Part shown: positions 26,051 through 35,328 of the stretch, one piece after another
Layout: the number at the start of each line of letters is the position of its first letter
How positions within the stretch are numbered: position 1 is the first letter of the stretch
Assembly: GCA_015487555.1 (NCBI GenBank)
Contig: WFPK01000029.1
Location: 1 to 42,572, forward strand
DNA length: 42,572 nucleotides
Origin: Phycisphaerales bacterium
Lineage (GTDB): Bacteria; Planctomycetota; Phycisphaerae; Phycisphaerales; UBA1924
Reading direction: 5' to 3'
Made by a program: the position numbers and the translations under genes
Notes under the pieces: generated by a model
What the model was told of the DNA's origin: nothing
Databases searched by the model: none
What the model saw: the letters and a program-made list of their open reading frames with translations, nothing else

Positions 26051-26077
26051 TTGACACACGGGGGGGGGGGGTATGTT
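26051..26077 (+). promoter_or_regulatory. Sigma70 promoter with a poly-G spacer (candidate phase-variable promoter)
   Basis: Perfect -35 TTGACA (26051-26056), then CAC and twelve G (26060-26071), then -10 TATGTT (26072-26077). The spacer is 15 bp, 2 short of the optimum; two extra G would give 17. A second possible -10, TTCTAT (26076-26081), would have a 19-bp spacer. Slippage in the G tract would change promoter strength. The leader to the ATG at 26131 would be about 45 bases. Confidence 0.65.
26060..26071. repeat. Homopolymer of twelve G
   Basis: Twelve consecutive G in the promoter spacer; the longest homopolymer noticed in the window. The exact count may be affected by sequencing error. 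Confidence 0.85.
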
Positions 26078-26130
26078 CTATTTGCGAAGAGCAAAACTAC
26101 TCGATTCCACACCTTTAAAGGAGAACTGAT

Positions 26131-26871
26131 ATGTTGAAAAGAAACGCGTCGCTTGCTTTTTCAATCATTGCCGTTGTTGTCGCCACAACAATTTGGGGCT
26201 GTCAAGGGGCAGGGTCTATCAGCGGCGGTGTCATAAGAATCGGCCCTGTTGAGCTTGGTTTTGATACAATCTCTTGGGCCGAAGCGGCCCCACCGCCACC
26301 CGGGCTCACGAATGCATGTTCGGCAACAATTAATGGTCGCCCAGTTATCATCTACGATGATCCAGAAACTGGAGACCAATGGTTTTTGGATGAGGATGGC
26401 GATTTCCACAAAGTCACAGAGGGACCTGAAATCGAATGCGGCGGATCGAACTCAAGCCCAGGAGGTTTACTTCAGAATCCCATCCCACTTGATGGTGCTC
26501 CACAGTCGCCTACCTCAATCTCATTCGACTTCGCATTCTCTGATGAAGAAAACACTGCATTCGTGCGGTTTGTTTTACCTGTAGATAACATTGAAAACTA
26601 TACCCCAGCGGCCGAACTCCCTTTCCTCGTATCCGAAACGACTATCCAAGTATTCCCCGGTGGCGATTTACAGATCACCTACACTGGAACAATCAGCGAT
26701 GTCCTTGGTGCTCTATGGTGGACAGGCATTCAGTCTCTCGATTTTGAAGACCCTACAGTTGGCCAAGTTCACATTCAATGGGCAAGCGACATCAATCTGG
26801 TCACCATTGAAACATCGCTCGGAAACCGCACCATTGCAATGGAGTTATCAAATCCAGATTTCCAGCCATAA
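26131..26871 (+). CDS. Lipoprotein of unknown function, first gene of the poly-G cassette
   Basis: 246 residues. Lipoprotein signal: basic MLKRN, hydrophobic 8-22, Cys24 in IWGC. AAAGGAG (26117-26123) lies 7 bases before the ATG. After a Gly-rich segment and APPPPG the protein has an acidic block (IYDDPETGDQWFLDEDGDFH, about 75-94) and then alternating hydrophobic strands, suggesting a beta-rich domain; two or three Cys (C58, C108) might form a disulfide. No family recognised. Codon usage is clearly more AT-rich than gdhA upstream or the TPR gene downstream, as is that of the next gene. Its stop codon directly abuts the next start. Confidence 0.75.
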   Translation: MLKRNASLAFSIIAVVVATTIWGCQGAGSISGGVIRIGPVELGFDTISWAEAAPPPPGLTNACSATINGRPVIIYDDPETGDQWFLDEDGDFHKVTEGPEIECGGSNSSPGGLLQNPIPLDGAPQSPTSISFDFAFSDEENTAFVRFVLPVDNIENYTPAAELPFLVSETTIQVFPGGDLQITYTGTISDVLGALWWTGIQSLDFEDPTVGQVHIQWASDINLVTIETSLGNRTIAMELSNPDFQP

Positions 26872-27813
26872 ATGTGCTCAATGATTCAGAAACAAATTTC
26901 TATCTTGGCGAGTATGCTGCTCACTGTTATCAGTGGCTGTGTAAAACATCCAAAGCCGAGTGATGCAATCGGTATCGTTCGCGTCATGAATGTCTTTACC
27001 ACTCTTGATGACAAATTCAAGGATATGCCGGGGCGAACATTCCTCAACGGCGAATGGCCGCAAGACAAGTATCAGCAAGTAATCGCTCCAGAAGGGACAT
27101 ATTACTATACCAAGTCATCAAGCGGGGCGACTATTTTGTCGCCCCGCTTTCTTTTACTCTCCGATCATCAAACTCGATGGACAAATGGATGCTTTGAAGG
27201 ATATATCCTGTTGCCAGATCATGGGGGACTCTATCATGCCCGTCAAGTTCTTCAAGACCAAGACCCCTTTGTCAAAGCATCCCAACTACCTGACGGTCAT
27301 TTTGGTGACGAGTTTGGATGGGAAATACTTCTGCTCGATAAACCACTCACAGATACGACTCCGATTAGATTTGCCGAGCACATTGAAAGGTTCTACGGAA
27401 AGACCTGCTATATCCCTATCTCAGTTACTTCCTTTCTTGACCAAAGCAACGGCAATCCCCCTGCCCATCTCAATCACCACTACCGTGATGACGACCGGCT
27501 GTTTATCCGAGCCCAAGTAGTCCATCCGGAGAATGCCAACAATGACTCTGCAAAATTCTTTCGAGGCGACAAAGTGGTTGCTTACTACAGCTTGTCATCA
27601 AAATTGCGAGGCGCATCCGGATACCCTCTACTCGTATATGATGAATCTCTCAAGGAATGGCTTTCGCTCGGTGTAATTGTTGGTGGCGAAAGCGACAATA
27701 AATCCGCACACCATGTGTGGGCCATGCGTCCAACGAGAGAGCAGATTGAACAAGCAGGCCTCATCCCGAACAAAGTCTTTGCCCCATGCGCTGACTGTGA
27801 GATAAAGAACTAG
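26872..27813 (+). CDS. Diverged trypsin-fold lipoprotein, second gene of the poly-G cassette
   Basis: 313 residues. Signal with lipobox VISGC (C23). Block-wise similarity to the lipoprotein at 5814-6572: DAIGIVRVMN near the N-terminus; SGATILSPRFLLLSDHQ, where H99 fits the catalytic His; FGWEILLLDKP, where E151 takes the place of Asp; and RGASGYPLLVYDES, where S249 fits the Ser; LSLGVIVGG follows. The triad would be His/Glu/Ser, so activity is doubtful and it may be a binding protein or pseudo-protease. The ATG abuts the preceding TAA, so translation is probably coupled; a second ATG at 26881 would give the same mature protein. The C-terminus has CADC. It contains an internal terminator-like hairpin (27120-27155). 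It ends 2 bp from the convergent TPR gene. Confidence 0.7.
   Translation: MCSMIQKQISILASMLLTVISGCVKHPKPSDAIGIVRVMNVFTTLDDKFKDMPGRTFLNGEWPQDKYQQVIAPEGTYYYTKSSSGATILSPRFLLLSDHQTRWTNGCFEGYILLPDHGGLYHARQVLQDQDPFVKASQLPDGHFGDEFGWEILLLDKPLTDTTPIRFAEHIERFYGKTCYIPISVTSFLDQSNGNPPAHLNHHYRDDDRLFIRAQVVHPENANNDSAKFFRGDKVVAYYSLSSKLRGASGYPLLVYDESLKEWLSLGVIVGGESDNKSAHHVWAMRPTREQIEQAGLIPNKVFAPCADCEIKN
27120..27155 (+). terminator. Terminator-like hairpin inside a coding sequence
   Basis: Perfect 11-bp stem AAGCGGGGCGA (27120-27130) / TCGCCCCGCTT (27139-27149), 8-base loop, followed by TCTTTT. It has the form of an intrinsic terminator but lies within codons of the trypsin-fold lipoprotein, just before the predicted catalytic His. 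Confidence 0.55.
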
Positions 27814-27815
27814 AC

Positions 27816-29198
27816 TCACCGCTCCGAGCTGCTCGCCTGTGAATACCGACGCAGCAGCTCCACGATCCGAGGCTGATTGCTTTCGATACGCAATGATTTG
27901 CGCATCGCATCGACCGCCCGCTGGCGCGCCCCGCCATCGGTCTTTGAAGACCAAAGGTATTGATTGAGCTCGCACACCGCCAAGCCATTGAACGCTGGGT
28001 AGTGCGTCGGGTCGAGCTCGGTCGATTTCTCGAATGCTTCGAGGCTCTCTTCGTATCGTTTGAGCCGGAATAGCCCCGAGCCCAATCGCTCGTAGCCGAT
28101 CGCGTTGGGCTCGATCCGAACCAGCTGATCGAGCGCCCCCACCATCTCGGCATAGCGCCCGAGTATATTGAGTGAATCCGCCATATTGAGCAGCAACCCC
28201 GCGGTGGGCACATCCATCATCTCCGCAGCCTGTTGATACTCGATGATCGCCTCTTCGTGCCGATCAATCGCAGCGTACACATTGCCAAGGTGCATCCGCG
28301 CCCGCCCGCTGGGCGGCTCGGACTTGACCGCACGCTGGCCATAAGGCAACGCCTGCTCGGCACGCCCCATCTCCAGGAGCACTGTCGAAATCCCAAGGTT
28401 CGCATCGAAATCGCTCGGACGAATCGACAACGCCCGCAGGTAGGCCCGGTTGGCCTCTTCAAGCCGACCAAGCCGATGGAGCACCTGTCCGTGCCGATAC
28501 TGGGCGATGAAACTCCGAGGCTCGGAACGAACCGCCAATGCAAACTGCCGCTCGGCAAGCTCATACTCGGCAAGCTCAAGATAGATATCGCCCGCTTGAA
28601 GGAACGCCCGGGTGAACTGCGGGTTGAACGCGATCGCCCGTTCGAGCTCACGCAGTGCCGAAACCAGATCACCAGAAGCGTGCAGCTCCACCGCACGCGC
28701 ATAACTCTTCTCTTCTTTCGATCGCCGATCGAACACCCGCCCTTGGGTCGGCTCGACAATTTCGATCTCAGGGTCATCCGATATGCGGGCATCATTCTGT
28801 TGGGCTGATTGTTGGGCCGACGGACGATCATCGACGATCTTCATCCCCGAATCATCAATCCGCTCGGTGCCCCGCTTGGGCCTATTCATACCCTGCGCAG
28901 CAGGCGTGTCGGCTTTGCCCGAATCCACCCCCTGGGCGATCCGCTGACGCTCGAGCCATTCTTGGTGCGACTCGCCTTGGATGATCTCGGCATCACCATT
29001 GGGCAGCTGACGATCTTGTGCCTTCTTCGCTTCGCGCTCGGCTGCCCGCTGGGCCCGGCGCTCACGCACCGCTTTGCACCCGCTGGCCTGCATCAAAAGC
29101 ATCGACGAAACCAAAAGCGTCGAGGCCAACAATGCCGGGCGGGCCAGAGGCCAAACCAATGGGCGTATCGAACGATGATTTCCTGTGCGTCTATCCAT
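27816..29198 (-). CDS. TPR-repeat lipoprotein
   Basis: 460 residues. Long basic N-region and hydrophobic segment (20-36) ending in the lipobox QASGC (C41). Residues 43-160 are charged and Gln/Arg-rich, probably disordered. From about 163 to 450 there are roughly eight tetratricopeptide repeats, for example ARAVELHASGDLVSALRELE, GDIYLELAEYELAERQFALA, GQVLHRLGRLEEANRAYL, GNVYAAIDRHEEAIIEYQ and GSGLFRLKRYEESLEAFE. A scaffold role outside the cytoplasm is likely; the partner is unknown. The ATG is the only start that gives the signal. It is divergent from the SDR gene (59 bp). Confidence 0.85.
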   Translation of the reverse strand: MDRRTGNHRSIRPLVWPLARPALLASTLLVSSMLLMQASGCKAVRERRAQRAAEREAKKAQDRQLPNGDAEIIQGESHQEWLERQRIAQGVDSGKADTPAAQGMNRPKRGTERIDDSGMKIVDDRPSAQQSAQQNDARISDDPEIEIVEPTQGRVFDRRSKEEKSYARAVELHASGDLVSALRELERAIAFNPQFTRAFLQAGDIYLELAEYELAERQFALAVRSEPRSFIAQYRHGQVLHRLGRLEEANRAYLRALSIRPSDFDANLGISTVLLEMGRAEQALPYGQRAVKSEPPSGRARMHLGNVYAAIDRHEEAIIEYQQAAEMMDVPTAGLLLNMADSLNILGRYAEMVGALDQLVRIEPNAIGYERLGSGLFRLKRYEESLEAFEKSTELDPTHYPAFNGLAVCELNQYLWSSKTDGGARQRAVDAMRKSLRIESNQPRIVELLRRYSQASSSER

Positions 29199-29257
29199 GC
29201 CCTATCCTATCGGCATTCACACCCGCATACACTCAATCATCCCCCAAGGAGCCCACA

Positions 29258-30070
29258 ATGTCCACCCATTCACCACTTTCTACCCGAGCCGCCATCATCA
29301 CCGGCGCCAGCGCAGGCATTGGGCAAGCCCTCGCCCTCGATCTGGCGTCCAAAGGTGCTCGGATCGTCCTCAATGCCCGAAGGGCCGAGCGCATCGACGA
29401 GCTCGCCCAGCGCATCACCGATCAGTTCGGCACTGTCGAAACCGATCAAGGGATACGCCCCCGCGCCGTCTGCGTCCCCGGCGACGCTGCTGACGAGTCC
29501 ACCATCGACGCGATGCTCAACGCCTCCCAAGATCACTTCGGCATCGTTGCCGACCTCATCGTCGCCAACGCCGGGCGCGGGCTCGACGGCTCGGTCATGA
29601 CCTCCGACACCGACCAATGGGAGTCCATGCTCAAAACCAACATCCTCGGCGTCGCCCGGCTCATCCGCAAAGCAGGCACCCAACTCCTCGATCTCCAAGC
29701 CAACCGAGACTGGCAGACCCACCCCGCCGATCTCGTCATCCTCGGCTCCACCGTCGGCAGACACATCTCCCCATTCTCATCAATGTATGGCTGCACCAAG
29801 TTCGCTGTCAACTCATTGGCCGAGGCGGCAAGACGCGAGCTGGGCCCATCGGGCATCCGCGTGAGCCTGATCGAACCCGCGATCGTCAAGAGCGAGTTCC
29901 AGGAGATGGCCGGTTACGACCCCGAAGGCTTCGCCAAAGTCATGGCCAAGTTCGCCCCAGTCCTCGCCCCCGAAGACATCGCCAGATCCATCGGCTTCAT
30001 CGTCACCCAACCCGCAAGCGTGCATGTCTGCGATGTCGTCATCCGCCCAACAAGGCAGGATTATCCGTAA
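29258..30070 (+). CDS. Short-chain dehydrogenase/reductase (classical SDR)
   Basis: 270 residues. Cofactor motif TGASAGIG (15-22), NAG (104-106), structural N128, catalytic S164 and YxxxK with Y177 and K181, then PAIVKSEF typical of SDRs of the YdfG/3-oxoacyl reductase type. The R41-R42 pair after the second beta strand (VLNARR) favours NADP(H). The substrate is unknown. The start is fixed by AAGGAG (29246-29251) 6 bases before the ATG; a much longer open frame upstream runs through the divergent TPR gene and is not real. A hairpin-rich repeat follows 11 bp after the stop. Confidence 0.93.
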   Translation: MSTHSPLSTRAAIITGASAGIGQALALDLASKGARIVLNARRAERIDELAQRITDQFGTVETDQGIRPRAVCVPGDAADESTIDAMLNASQDHFGIVADLIVANAGRGLDGSVMTSDTDQWESMLKTNILGVARLIRKAGTQLLDLQANRDWQTHPADLVILGSTVGRHISPFSSMYGCTKFAVNSLAEAARRELGPSGIRVSLIEPAIVKSEFQEMAGYDPEGFAKVMAKFAPVLAPEDIARSIGFIVTQPASVHVCDVVIRPTRQDYP

Positions 30071-30080
30071 AGGAACGGCT

Positions 30081-30214
30081 GGTGCCGTGGTTAAAATCTC
30101 GAAGAGATTTCTAACCACGATCTTCCCCAACTCGCCGTCTTCGGCAAGCAGTGCCTTTATGATTTCCGCAGCACCAAGACATGGCTTGCCGCTGCGCGGT
30201 CAAGCCGTGGCACC
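30081..30214. repeat. Hairpin-cluster intergenic element between SDR and queF
   Basis: Three successive hairpins fill the gap between two convergent genes. The first (30086-30119) pairs CGTGGTTA and AAATCTC with GAGATTT and TAACCACG with one bulged base. The second (30134-30145) is GCCG-TCTT-CGGC. The third (30180-30209) pairs CATGGCTTGCCGC with GCGG-T-CAAGCCGTG. The ends GGTGCCGTGG and CCGTGGCACC also pair at 8 of 10 positions. It could act as a bidirectional terminator structure, although no T run follows. Similar palindromic sequences occur in planctomycete genomes to my recollection. Confidence 0.75.
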
Positions 30215-30231
30215 CGCATTGCATCACAACC

Positions 30232-30660
30232 TCACCGCCCGAGAAAATGATTGGGCACATCGCCATAATCCGCGCGGATCACCGAGCGGATCCCGCCTCG
30301 CCCCTTCCAGTTCGTCTCGATCTGAAGCCACACCGGATCAATCACCTTGACCAAATCCTCGCGGATCGTATTGGTCACGGCTTCAAAGAAACTCCCCTCA
30401 TTCCGATACGAATGATAATACAACTTCAAGCTCTTGAGCTCGATGCACTTGCCGCCCACCATGGCAGGCTTGGGCTCGTAGCGCAGGGTGACGATGCCAA
30501 AGTCGGGATGCCCGGTGATCGGGCACACGCTCGTAAACTCCTCAGCCACATGCTCAATCACAAACGGCGTATTCGAGGGGGTATCAAAGACTTCAAAGAT
30601 CGAGGTATCAGGCATAGACCCAGCGTAGGCGCGATGCGGTTTCAATTGCATCCCCTGCAC
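30232..30660 (-). CDS. queF: NADPH-dependent 7-cyano-7-deazaguanine reductase (QueF, short type)
   Basis: Reduces preQ0 to preQ1 in queuosine synthesis. 142 residues, the single-domain (type I) form. EFTSVCPITGHPDF holds the nucleophile C46 and D53; CIELKSLKLYYHSYRNEG (72-89) holds E74 and the nucleotide-binding segment; the C-terminal block is NWKGRGG. The start is uncertain: the GTG at 30660 or ATGs at 30651 and 30615 all keep the domain intact, and no clear Shine-Dalgarno decides. Together with gluQ at 12481 this indicates that the organism makes queuosine and glutamylates it. It is read towards the repeat after the SDR gene. Confidence 0.93.
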   Translation of the reverse strand: MQGMQLKPHRAYAGSMPDTSIFEVFDTPSNTPFVIEHVAEEFTSVCPITGHPDFGIVTLRYEPKPAMVGGKCIELKSLKLYYHSYRNEGSFFEAVTNTIREDLVKVIDPVWLQIETNWKGRGGIRSVIRADYGDVPNHFLGR

Positions 30661-30672
30661 AATCTACACATC

Positions 30673-30701
30673 AAAAAGGGCACCCCAAACGGGATGCCCT
30701 T
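30673..30701 (-). terminator. Rho-independent terminator of the rplK-rpoC operon
   Basis: On the minus strand an 11-bp stem AAGGGCATCCC / GGGGTGCCCTT (one T-G pair) with a GTTT loop, followed by five T. It lies 25 bp after the rpoC stop and ahead of queF, which is therefore a separate unit. Confidence 0.93.
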
Positions 30702-30725
30702 GTGCGTGACTCGTTATCGAACCGA

Positions 30726-33700
30726 TTAGCCTTCGGTCGTCTCAGCGGTGCTCTCGCCGACGATCACATCGCGGATCTCGACCTTCGGCGTGCCATCAGC
30801 AGACTCGCCTTCGGGGTCAGTTCCCACGCCGATCATTTCATCCCCCGCCTGCGATGCAATCTCTGCATCCTCCGCAGCTTCGGCTGCCTGGGCTTCAACC
30901 TCCATCTCGGCTTCGAGGATCATCGCTTCGGCTTCGCCCTCCGCCTCGTCGTAGAAGTCATCGTCGAAGCCCATGTCTTCGAGCTCTTCAGGCGAAACCA
31001 GCGTCTTGACACGGATATCCTGATACTTGCGGAAACCAGTCCCCGCAGGAATCAGGTGCCCCAGAAGCACATTCTCTTTGAGCCCCACCAGATCGTCGGT
31101 CGCTCCACGAAGCGAAGCTTCGGTGAGCACCTTGGTCGATTCCTGGAACGATGCACCCGACAAGAACGAATCCGACGAGAGCGCCGCCTTGGTGATCCCC
31201 AAGAGCATCGTTCGACCAGATGCCGGGCGTGCCCGCTTGGTCTTGGCGATCTCTCCGCCCTCAGCCTCGGCCTTGGCGTTGGCCTCCTTGACCACATCCT
31301 TGCTCACCAGATCATTGACACGCAAAGTCGTCGAGCCCGCATCCGTCACACGCACCTTGTCCGCGATCTTGATATTGGTCTGACGGAAGTTGAACTTATC
31401 GAGAATATCGTGTGGGAGCAAATCTGTATCGCCCGGATTCTCGACACGCACCTTGCGAAGCATCTGCGACAAGATCATCTCGATATGCTTGTCGTTGACC
31501 GTCACACCCTGCGCACGGTACACATTCTGCACCTCGTCGAGCATGTACTGCCACAGCGCCTCTTCGCCCTTGATCCGCAGAATATCGTGAGGCACCAAAG
31601 GGCCCTCGGTCAATGCATCACCGGCTTGGACAAAGTCGCCCGCGTGCACCAACAACGCCTTGTCATTGGGCACATGGTGATCCTTCTCGATCCCCGAATC
31701 GGAAACGATCTTGATCGTCATCTTGCCTTTGCGCTTGTCGGAGTGGATCTCGACGATGCCCGAAATCTCGGCCATGAATGACGGATCCTTGGGCTTGCGA
31801 GCCTCGAAGATCTCGGTCACGCGAGGCAGACCACCAACGATGTCCGCCGAACCTGAAGCCGCCCGAGGCTGACGAGCAACCATGTGCCCCGCCTCGATCA
31901 TCTGACCATCGGTCACCTCCAGACGCGCCTTGGCAGGCAGGTAATGGAAATCGAGGATATTGCCATCATCATCAACAATATTCATCTGTGGATGCAAATC
32001 ACCCTTGTGCTCGATAACCACAAGCGCCTTCTGACCACGCCCAGCATCCTCTTCACGAACCGTCTCGCCGATCTCGATATCAACAAACTCGACACGCCCG
32101 GACTTCTCAGCAAGAATCGGCGTCCGGTGAGGGTCCCACTTGACGAGCACCGAGCCACGCTTGGCCGTATCGCCAGATTTGACATAGATGAAACCGCCAT
32201 AAGGAATCTTGGTCTTTTCGAGCTCTTTGCCGTCCTCGTCGAGGATTGCCAGCTCGCCGTTGCGTTTGAGCGAAACGCTGCACTCGTTGCCGTCCTCATC
32301 CTTGACTGCAACATTGTTGCAATCGCGGAGCTCGATGGTGCCGTTGTTGAGCGCGCGATATTCGGTATCGACCACTGCGCGAGTACCAATACCACCCGAG
32401 TGGAAGGTCCGCATCGTCAGCTGCGTGCCGGGCTCACCGATCGACTGGGCCCCGATAATTCCCACCGCCATGCCCTCTTCGACGAGGGTGCCGGTGGACA
32501 TATCCATGCCGTAGTCGAGCGCCGAGCACCCGGTCGCCGATTCTGAAGTCAAAGGCGAACGGACCAAGACCGCATCAATCCCGATCTCTTCGACCCGCTT
32601 GGCAGCCTCTTCCGAAATCATCTCATTGGCATCAATGACCTTCTCGCCAGTGACCGGATCGAGCACCGCGTTGACCGCGACGCGACCAAAGAGCTGCTCG
32701 CTCAAAGGCACATCAATCTGCTCACCCTTATAGATGGCCCGTTTCATAATCCCTCGGCGCGAACCGCAATCATGCTCGCTGACGATCACCGACTGGGCAA
32801 CATCGCAGAGCTTACGCGTGAGGTAGCCCGAGTCCGCCGTCTTGAGTGCGGTGTCGGCCAGCCCCTTACGAGCACCGTGGGTTGATGAGAAGTATTCAAG
32901 AATGTGCAAACCCTCGCGGAAGTTGGCACGAATCGGCGTTTCGATAATCTCACCCGAAGGCTTGGCCATCAATCCACGCATCCCCGCAAGCTGCTGCATC
33001 TGCGAAACATTACCACGAGCACCCGAGTCACTCATCAGGTACACCGGGTTGAGGAACTTCTTGCCCTCCTTCTCAGCGATGTTCGCATAGGAACCATCGG
33101 GATGACGCCGATCATGCTTGAGCGTCTCGATCAACACGCCGGTGAGTTCCTCGCGACAGTGCGACCAGATATCAAGCAGCTGGTTATAGCGCTCGCGTTC
33201 GGTAATGATCCCGCGATCGAAGTTCTTCTCGACACGGTTGACCTTCTTCTGAGCACCTGCGAGCAGCTCGGCCTTCTCTTCAGGAATACGCAAATCCGTC
33301 ACACCAAACGACAAACCCGCAAGCGTCGCATTCTTGAATCCGAGGTTCTTGATATCATCGAGCAGATTGATCGTTGCCCCGCGCCCGCAATATTCGTAAG
33401 TATCCTCGATCACACGAGCACACCCCTTCTTGCCGATAGCGCAGTTATAAAACGGCATCCCCTCGCCAAGAATATCATGGAACAAGACCCGCCCGACCGT
33501 CGTTACCAGACGCCCATGCTCGGGCATCGCTTCGATCGGTCCGCGCTCGGCGGTGACCACCTTGTCCACACCCGAGAGACGCACCGAGATCATGTCATGG
33601 ATACCGATCTTCTTGGCGTCATAGGCCAAAATCGCCTCGTGCGTGTCCTTGAACCGCGGAATATCCTTCTCGGCGGTCTCGTCGATCACATTGAGCGTCG

Positions 33701-35228
33701 TCGTAATGAAGTAGATCCCCATCACGATGTCCTGCGATGCGTTGATCACAGGCGTGCCGTTGGCAGGCGAGAAGACATTGTTCGTTGACAACATCAGCAC
33801 ATGGGCCTCGGCCTGGGCCTCGATCGACAATGGCAGGTGAACCGCCATCTGGTCGCCATCGAAGTCGGCGTTGAACCCGCCACAGACCAATGGGTGCAGC
33901 TTGATCGCGTTGCCTTCAACAAGCACAGGCTCAAAGGCCTGGATACCCATCCGGTGAAGCGTCGGAGCACGGTTGAGCATCACGGGATGCTGGTAGATCA
34001 CCTCTTCGAGGATGTCCCAGACCTCCGAATCCCGGCGTTCGAGCATCCGCTTGGCGCTCTTGATCGTGTCGGCCAACCCGTGCTCTTTGAGCTTGCGGAT
34101 AATGAAAGGCTGGAACAGCTCCAAGGCGATCTTCTTAGGAAGACCACACTGGTTCAACTTGAGCTCAGGACCAACCACGATCACCGAACGACCCGAATAA
34201 TCCACCCGCTTACCGAGCAGGTTCTCGCGGAATCGACCCTGCTTGCCCTTGATCATGTCGGTGAGCGACTTGAGCGCCCGCGACGATGAACCAAGCACCG
34301 GACGACGGCAACGGTTGTTATCAAACAGCGCATCGACCGCCTGCTGAAGCATCCGCTTCTCGTTGCGAATAATCACTTCAGGCGCATTCAAATCCATCAG
34401 TTTCTTGAGCCGGTTGTTGCGATTGATGATTCGGCGATAGAGATCATTCAAATCGCTCGTCGCAAAGTTGCCCGACTCGAGCAGCACCAACGGGCGAAGA
34501 TCAGGCGGGATCACCGGGATCACATCCATCACCAGCCACGCCGGATCATTCTCCGAGCCACGAACCTGTTCGATAAGCTTGAGCCGCTTGGCCAAATCCT
34601 TGGTCTTCTGCTTCGATCGCGTCGCGGCCAACCCCTCACGAATCTCGGCTGCCACCGCATCGAGATCGAGCTGATCGATCAACTCGCGAACCGCATCGGC
34701 CCCCATCAACGCGGTAAACTCGTTGCCGTACTGATCCAAAGCCGTCCGATGCTCGTCTTCGGTGAGCACCTGCTTGTAGGTCAGCTCGGTATCGCCGGGC
34801 TTGGTGACGACATAATCCTGATAGTACACGATCTTCTCAAGATCAGAAGTCTTCATCGCCAAGAGCGTGCCAAGGCGCGATGGGAGCGATTTGAAGAACC
34901 AGATATGCACCGAGGGGGCTGCCAGATTGATATGCCCCATCCGCTTGCGTCGAACGCGCGAATGCGTCACTTTCACGCCACACCGATCACAGATGTACCC
35001 TTTGTATTTCGTCCCGCGATACTTACCACACGAGCACTCGTAATCGCGCTCAGGACCAAAGATCCGCTCACAGAAGAGCCCGTCCTTCTCAGGACGATAA
35101 GTACGATAGTTAATCGTCTCAGGCTTCTTCACCTCGCCATACGACCATGCCCGGATGTCATTGGGTGACGCCAGGGTAATCTTGACAGATGAGTAGTCAT
35201 TCACGCGGTCGTATACATTCTCAGCCAT
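30726..35228 (-). CDS. rpoC: RNA polymerase beta' subunit
   Basis: 1500 residues. Zinc finger C65, C67, C80, C83 (ECSCGKYRG...CDRCG); the active-site motif NADFDGDQM at 453-461 coordinates the catalytic magnesium; the trigger loop and bridge helix region contain [16 protein letters not shown]. The C-terminal 80 residues are an extended acidic, Glu/Ala-rich tail ([20 protein letters not shown] and beyond) that is longer than in E. coli. The ATG giving MAENVYDR is chosen because AGGAG precedes it by about 9 bases; an in-frame ATG 13 codons upstream is less likely. It is the last gene of the ribosomal-RNA polymerase operon, 100 bp after rpoB. Confidence 0.98.
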   Translation of the reverse strand: MAENVYDRVNDYSSVKITLASPNDIRAWSYGEVKKPETINYRTYRPEKDGLFCERIFGPERDYECSCGKYRGTKYKGYICDRCGVKVTHSRVRRKRMGHINLAAPSVHIWFFKSLPSRLGTLLAMKTSDLEKIVYYQDYVVTKPGDTELTYKQVLTEDEHRTALDQYGNEFTALMGADAVRELIDQLDLDAVAAEIREGLAATRSKQKTKDLAKRLKLIEQVRGSENDPAWLVMDVIPVIPPDLRPLVLLESGNFATSDLNDLYRRIINRNNRLKKLMDLNAPEVIIRNEKRMLQQAVDALFDNNRCRRPVLGSSSRALKSLTDMIKGKQGRFRENLLGKRVDYSGRSVIVVGPELKLNQCGLPKKIALELFQPFIIRKLKEHGLADTIKSAKRMLERRDSEVWDILEEVIYQHPVMLNRAPTLHRMGIQAFEPVLVEGNAIKLHPLVCGGFNADFDGDQMAVHLPLSIEAQAEAHVLMLSTNNVFSPANGTPVINASQDIVMGIYFITTTLNVIDETAEKDIPRFKDTHEAILAYDAKKIGIHDMISVRLSGVDKVVTAERGPIEAMPEHGRLVTTVGRVLFHDILGEGMPFYNCAIGKKGCARVIEDTYEYCGRGATINLLDDIKNLGFKNATLAGLSFGVTDLRIPEEKAELLAGAQKKVNRVEKNFDRGIITERERYNQLLDIWSHCREELTGVLIETLKHDRRHPDGSYANIAEKEGKKFLNPVYLMSDSGARGNVSQMQQLAGMRGLMAKPSGEIIETPIRANFREGLHILEYFSSTHGARKGLADTALKTADSGYLTRKLCDVAQSVIVSEHDCGSRRGIMKRAIYKGEQIDVPLSEQLFGRVAVNAVLDPVTGEKVIDANEMISEEAAKRVEEIGIDAVLVRSPLTSESATGCSALDYGMDMSTGTLVEEGMAVGIIGAQSIGEPGTQLTMRTFHSGGIGTRAVVDTEYRALNNGTIELRDCNNVAVKDEDGNECSVSLKRNGELAILDEDGKELEKTKIPYGGFIYVKSGDTAKRGSVLVKWDPHRTPILAEKSGRVEFVDIEIGETVREEDAGRGQKALVVIEHKGDLHPQMNIVDDDGNILDFHYLPAKARLEVTDGQMIEAGHMVARQPRAASGSADIVGGLPRVTEIFEARKPKDPSFMAEISGIVEIHSDKRKGKMTIKIVSDSGIEKDHHVPNDKALLVHAGDFVQAGDALTEGPLVPHDILRIKGEEALWQYMLDEVQNVYRAQGVTVNDKHIEMILSQMLRKVRVENPGDTDLLPHDILDKFNFRQTNIKIADKVRVTDAGSTTLRVNDLVSKDVVKEANAKAEAEGGEIAKTKRARPASGRTMLLGITKAALSSDSFLSGASFQESTKVLTEASLRGATDDLVGLKENVLLGHLIPAGTGFRKYQDIRVKTLVSPEELEDMGFDDDFYDEAEGEAEAMILEAEMEVEAQAAEAAEDAEIASQAGDEMIGVGTDPEGESADGTPKVEIRDVIVGESTAETTEG

Positions 35229-35328
35229 TATCGTTTCTCCTGCAAAGGAGTGAATCTCTTCGTTCAATCAACACTTGAAAGCAACAAGCCGGGACATCAG
35301 CCAATGCCCGGCACCTGCCGAATCTGTC

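Noticed and set aside
30702-31781. Open frame opposite the 3' part of rpoC
   Set aside because: Antisense shadow of a conserved gene with no ribosome binding site or recognisable domain.
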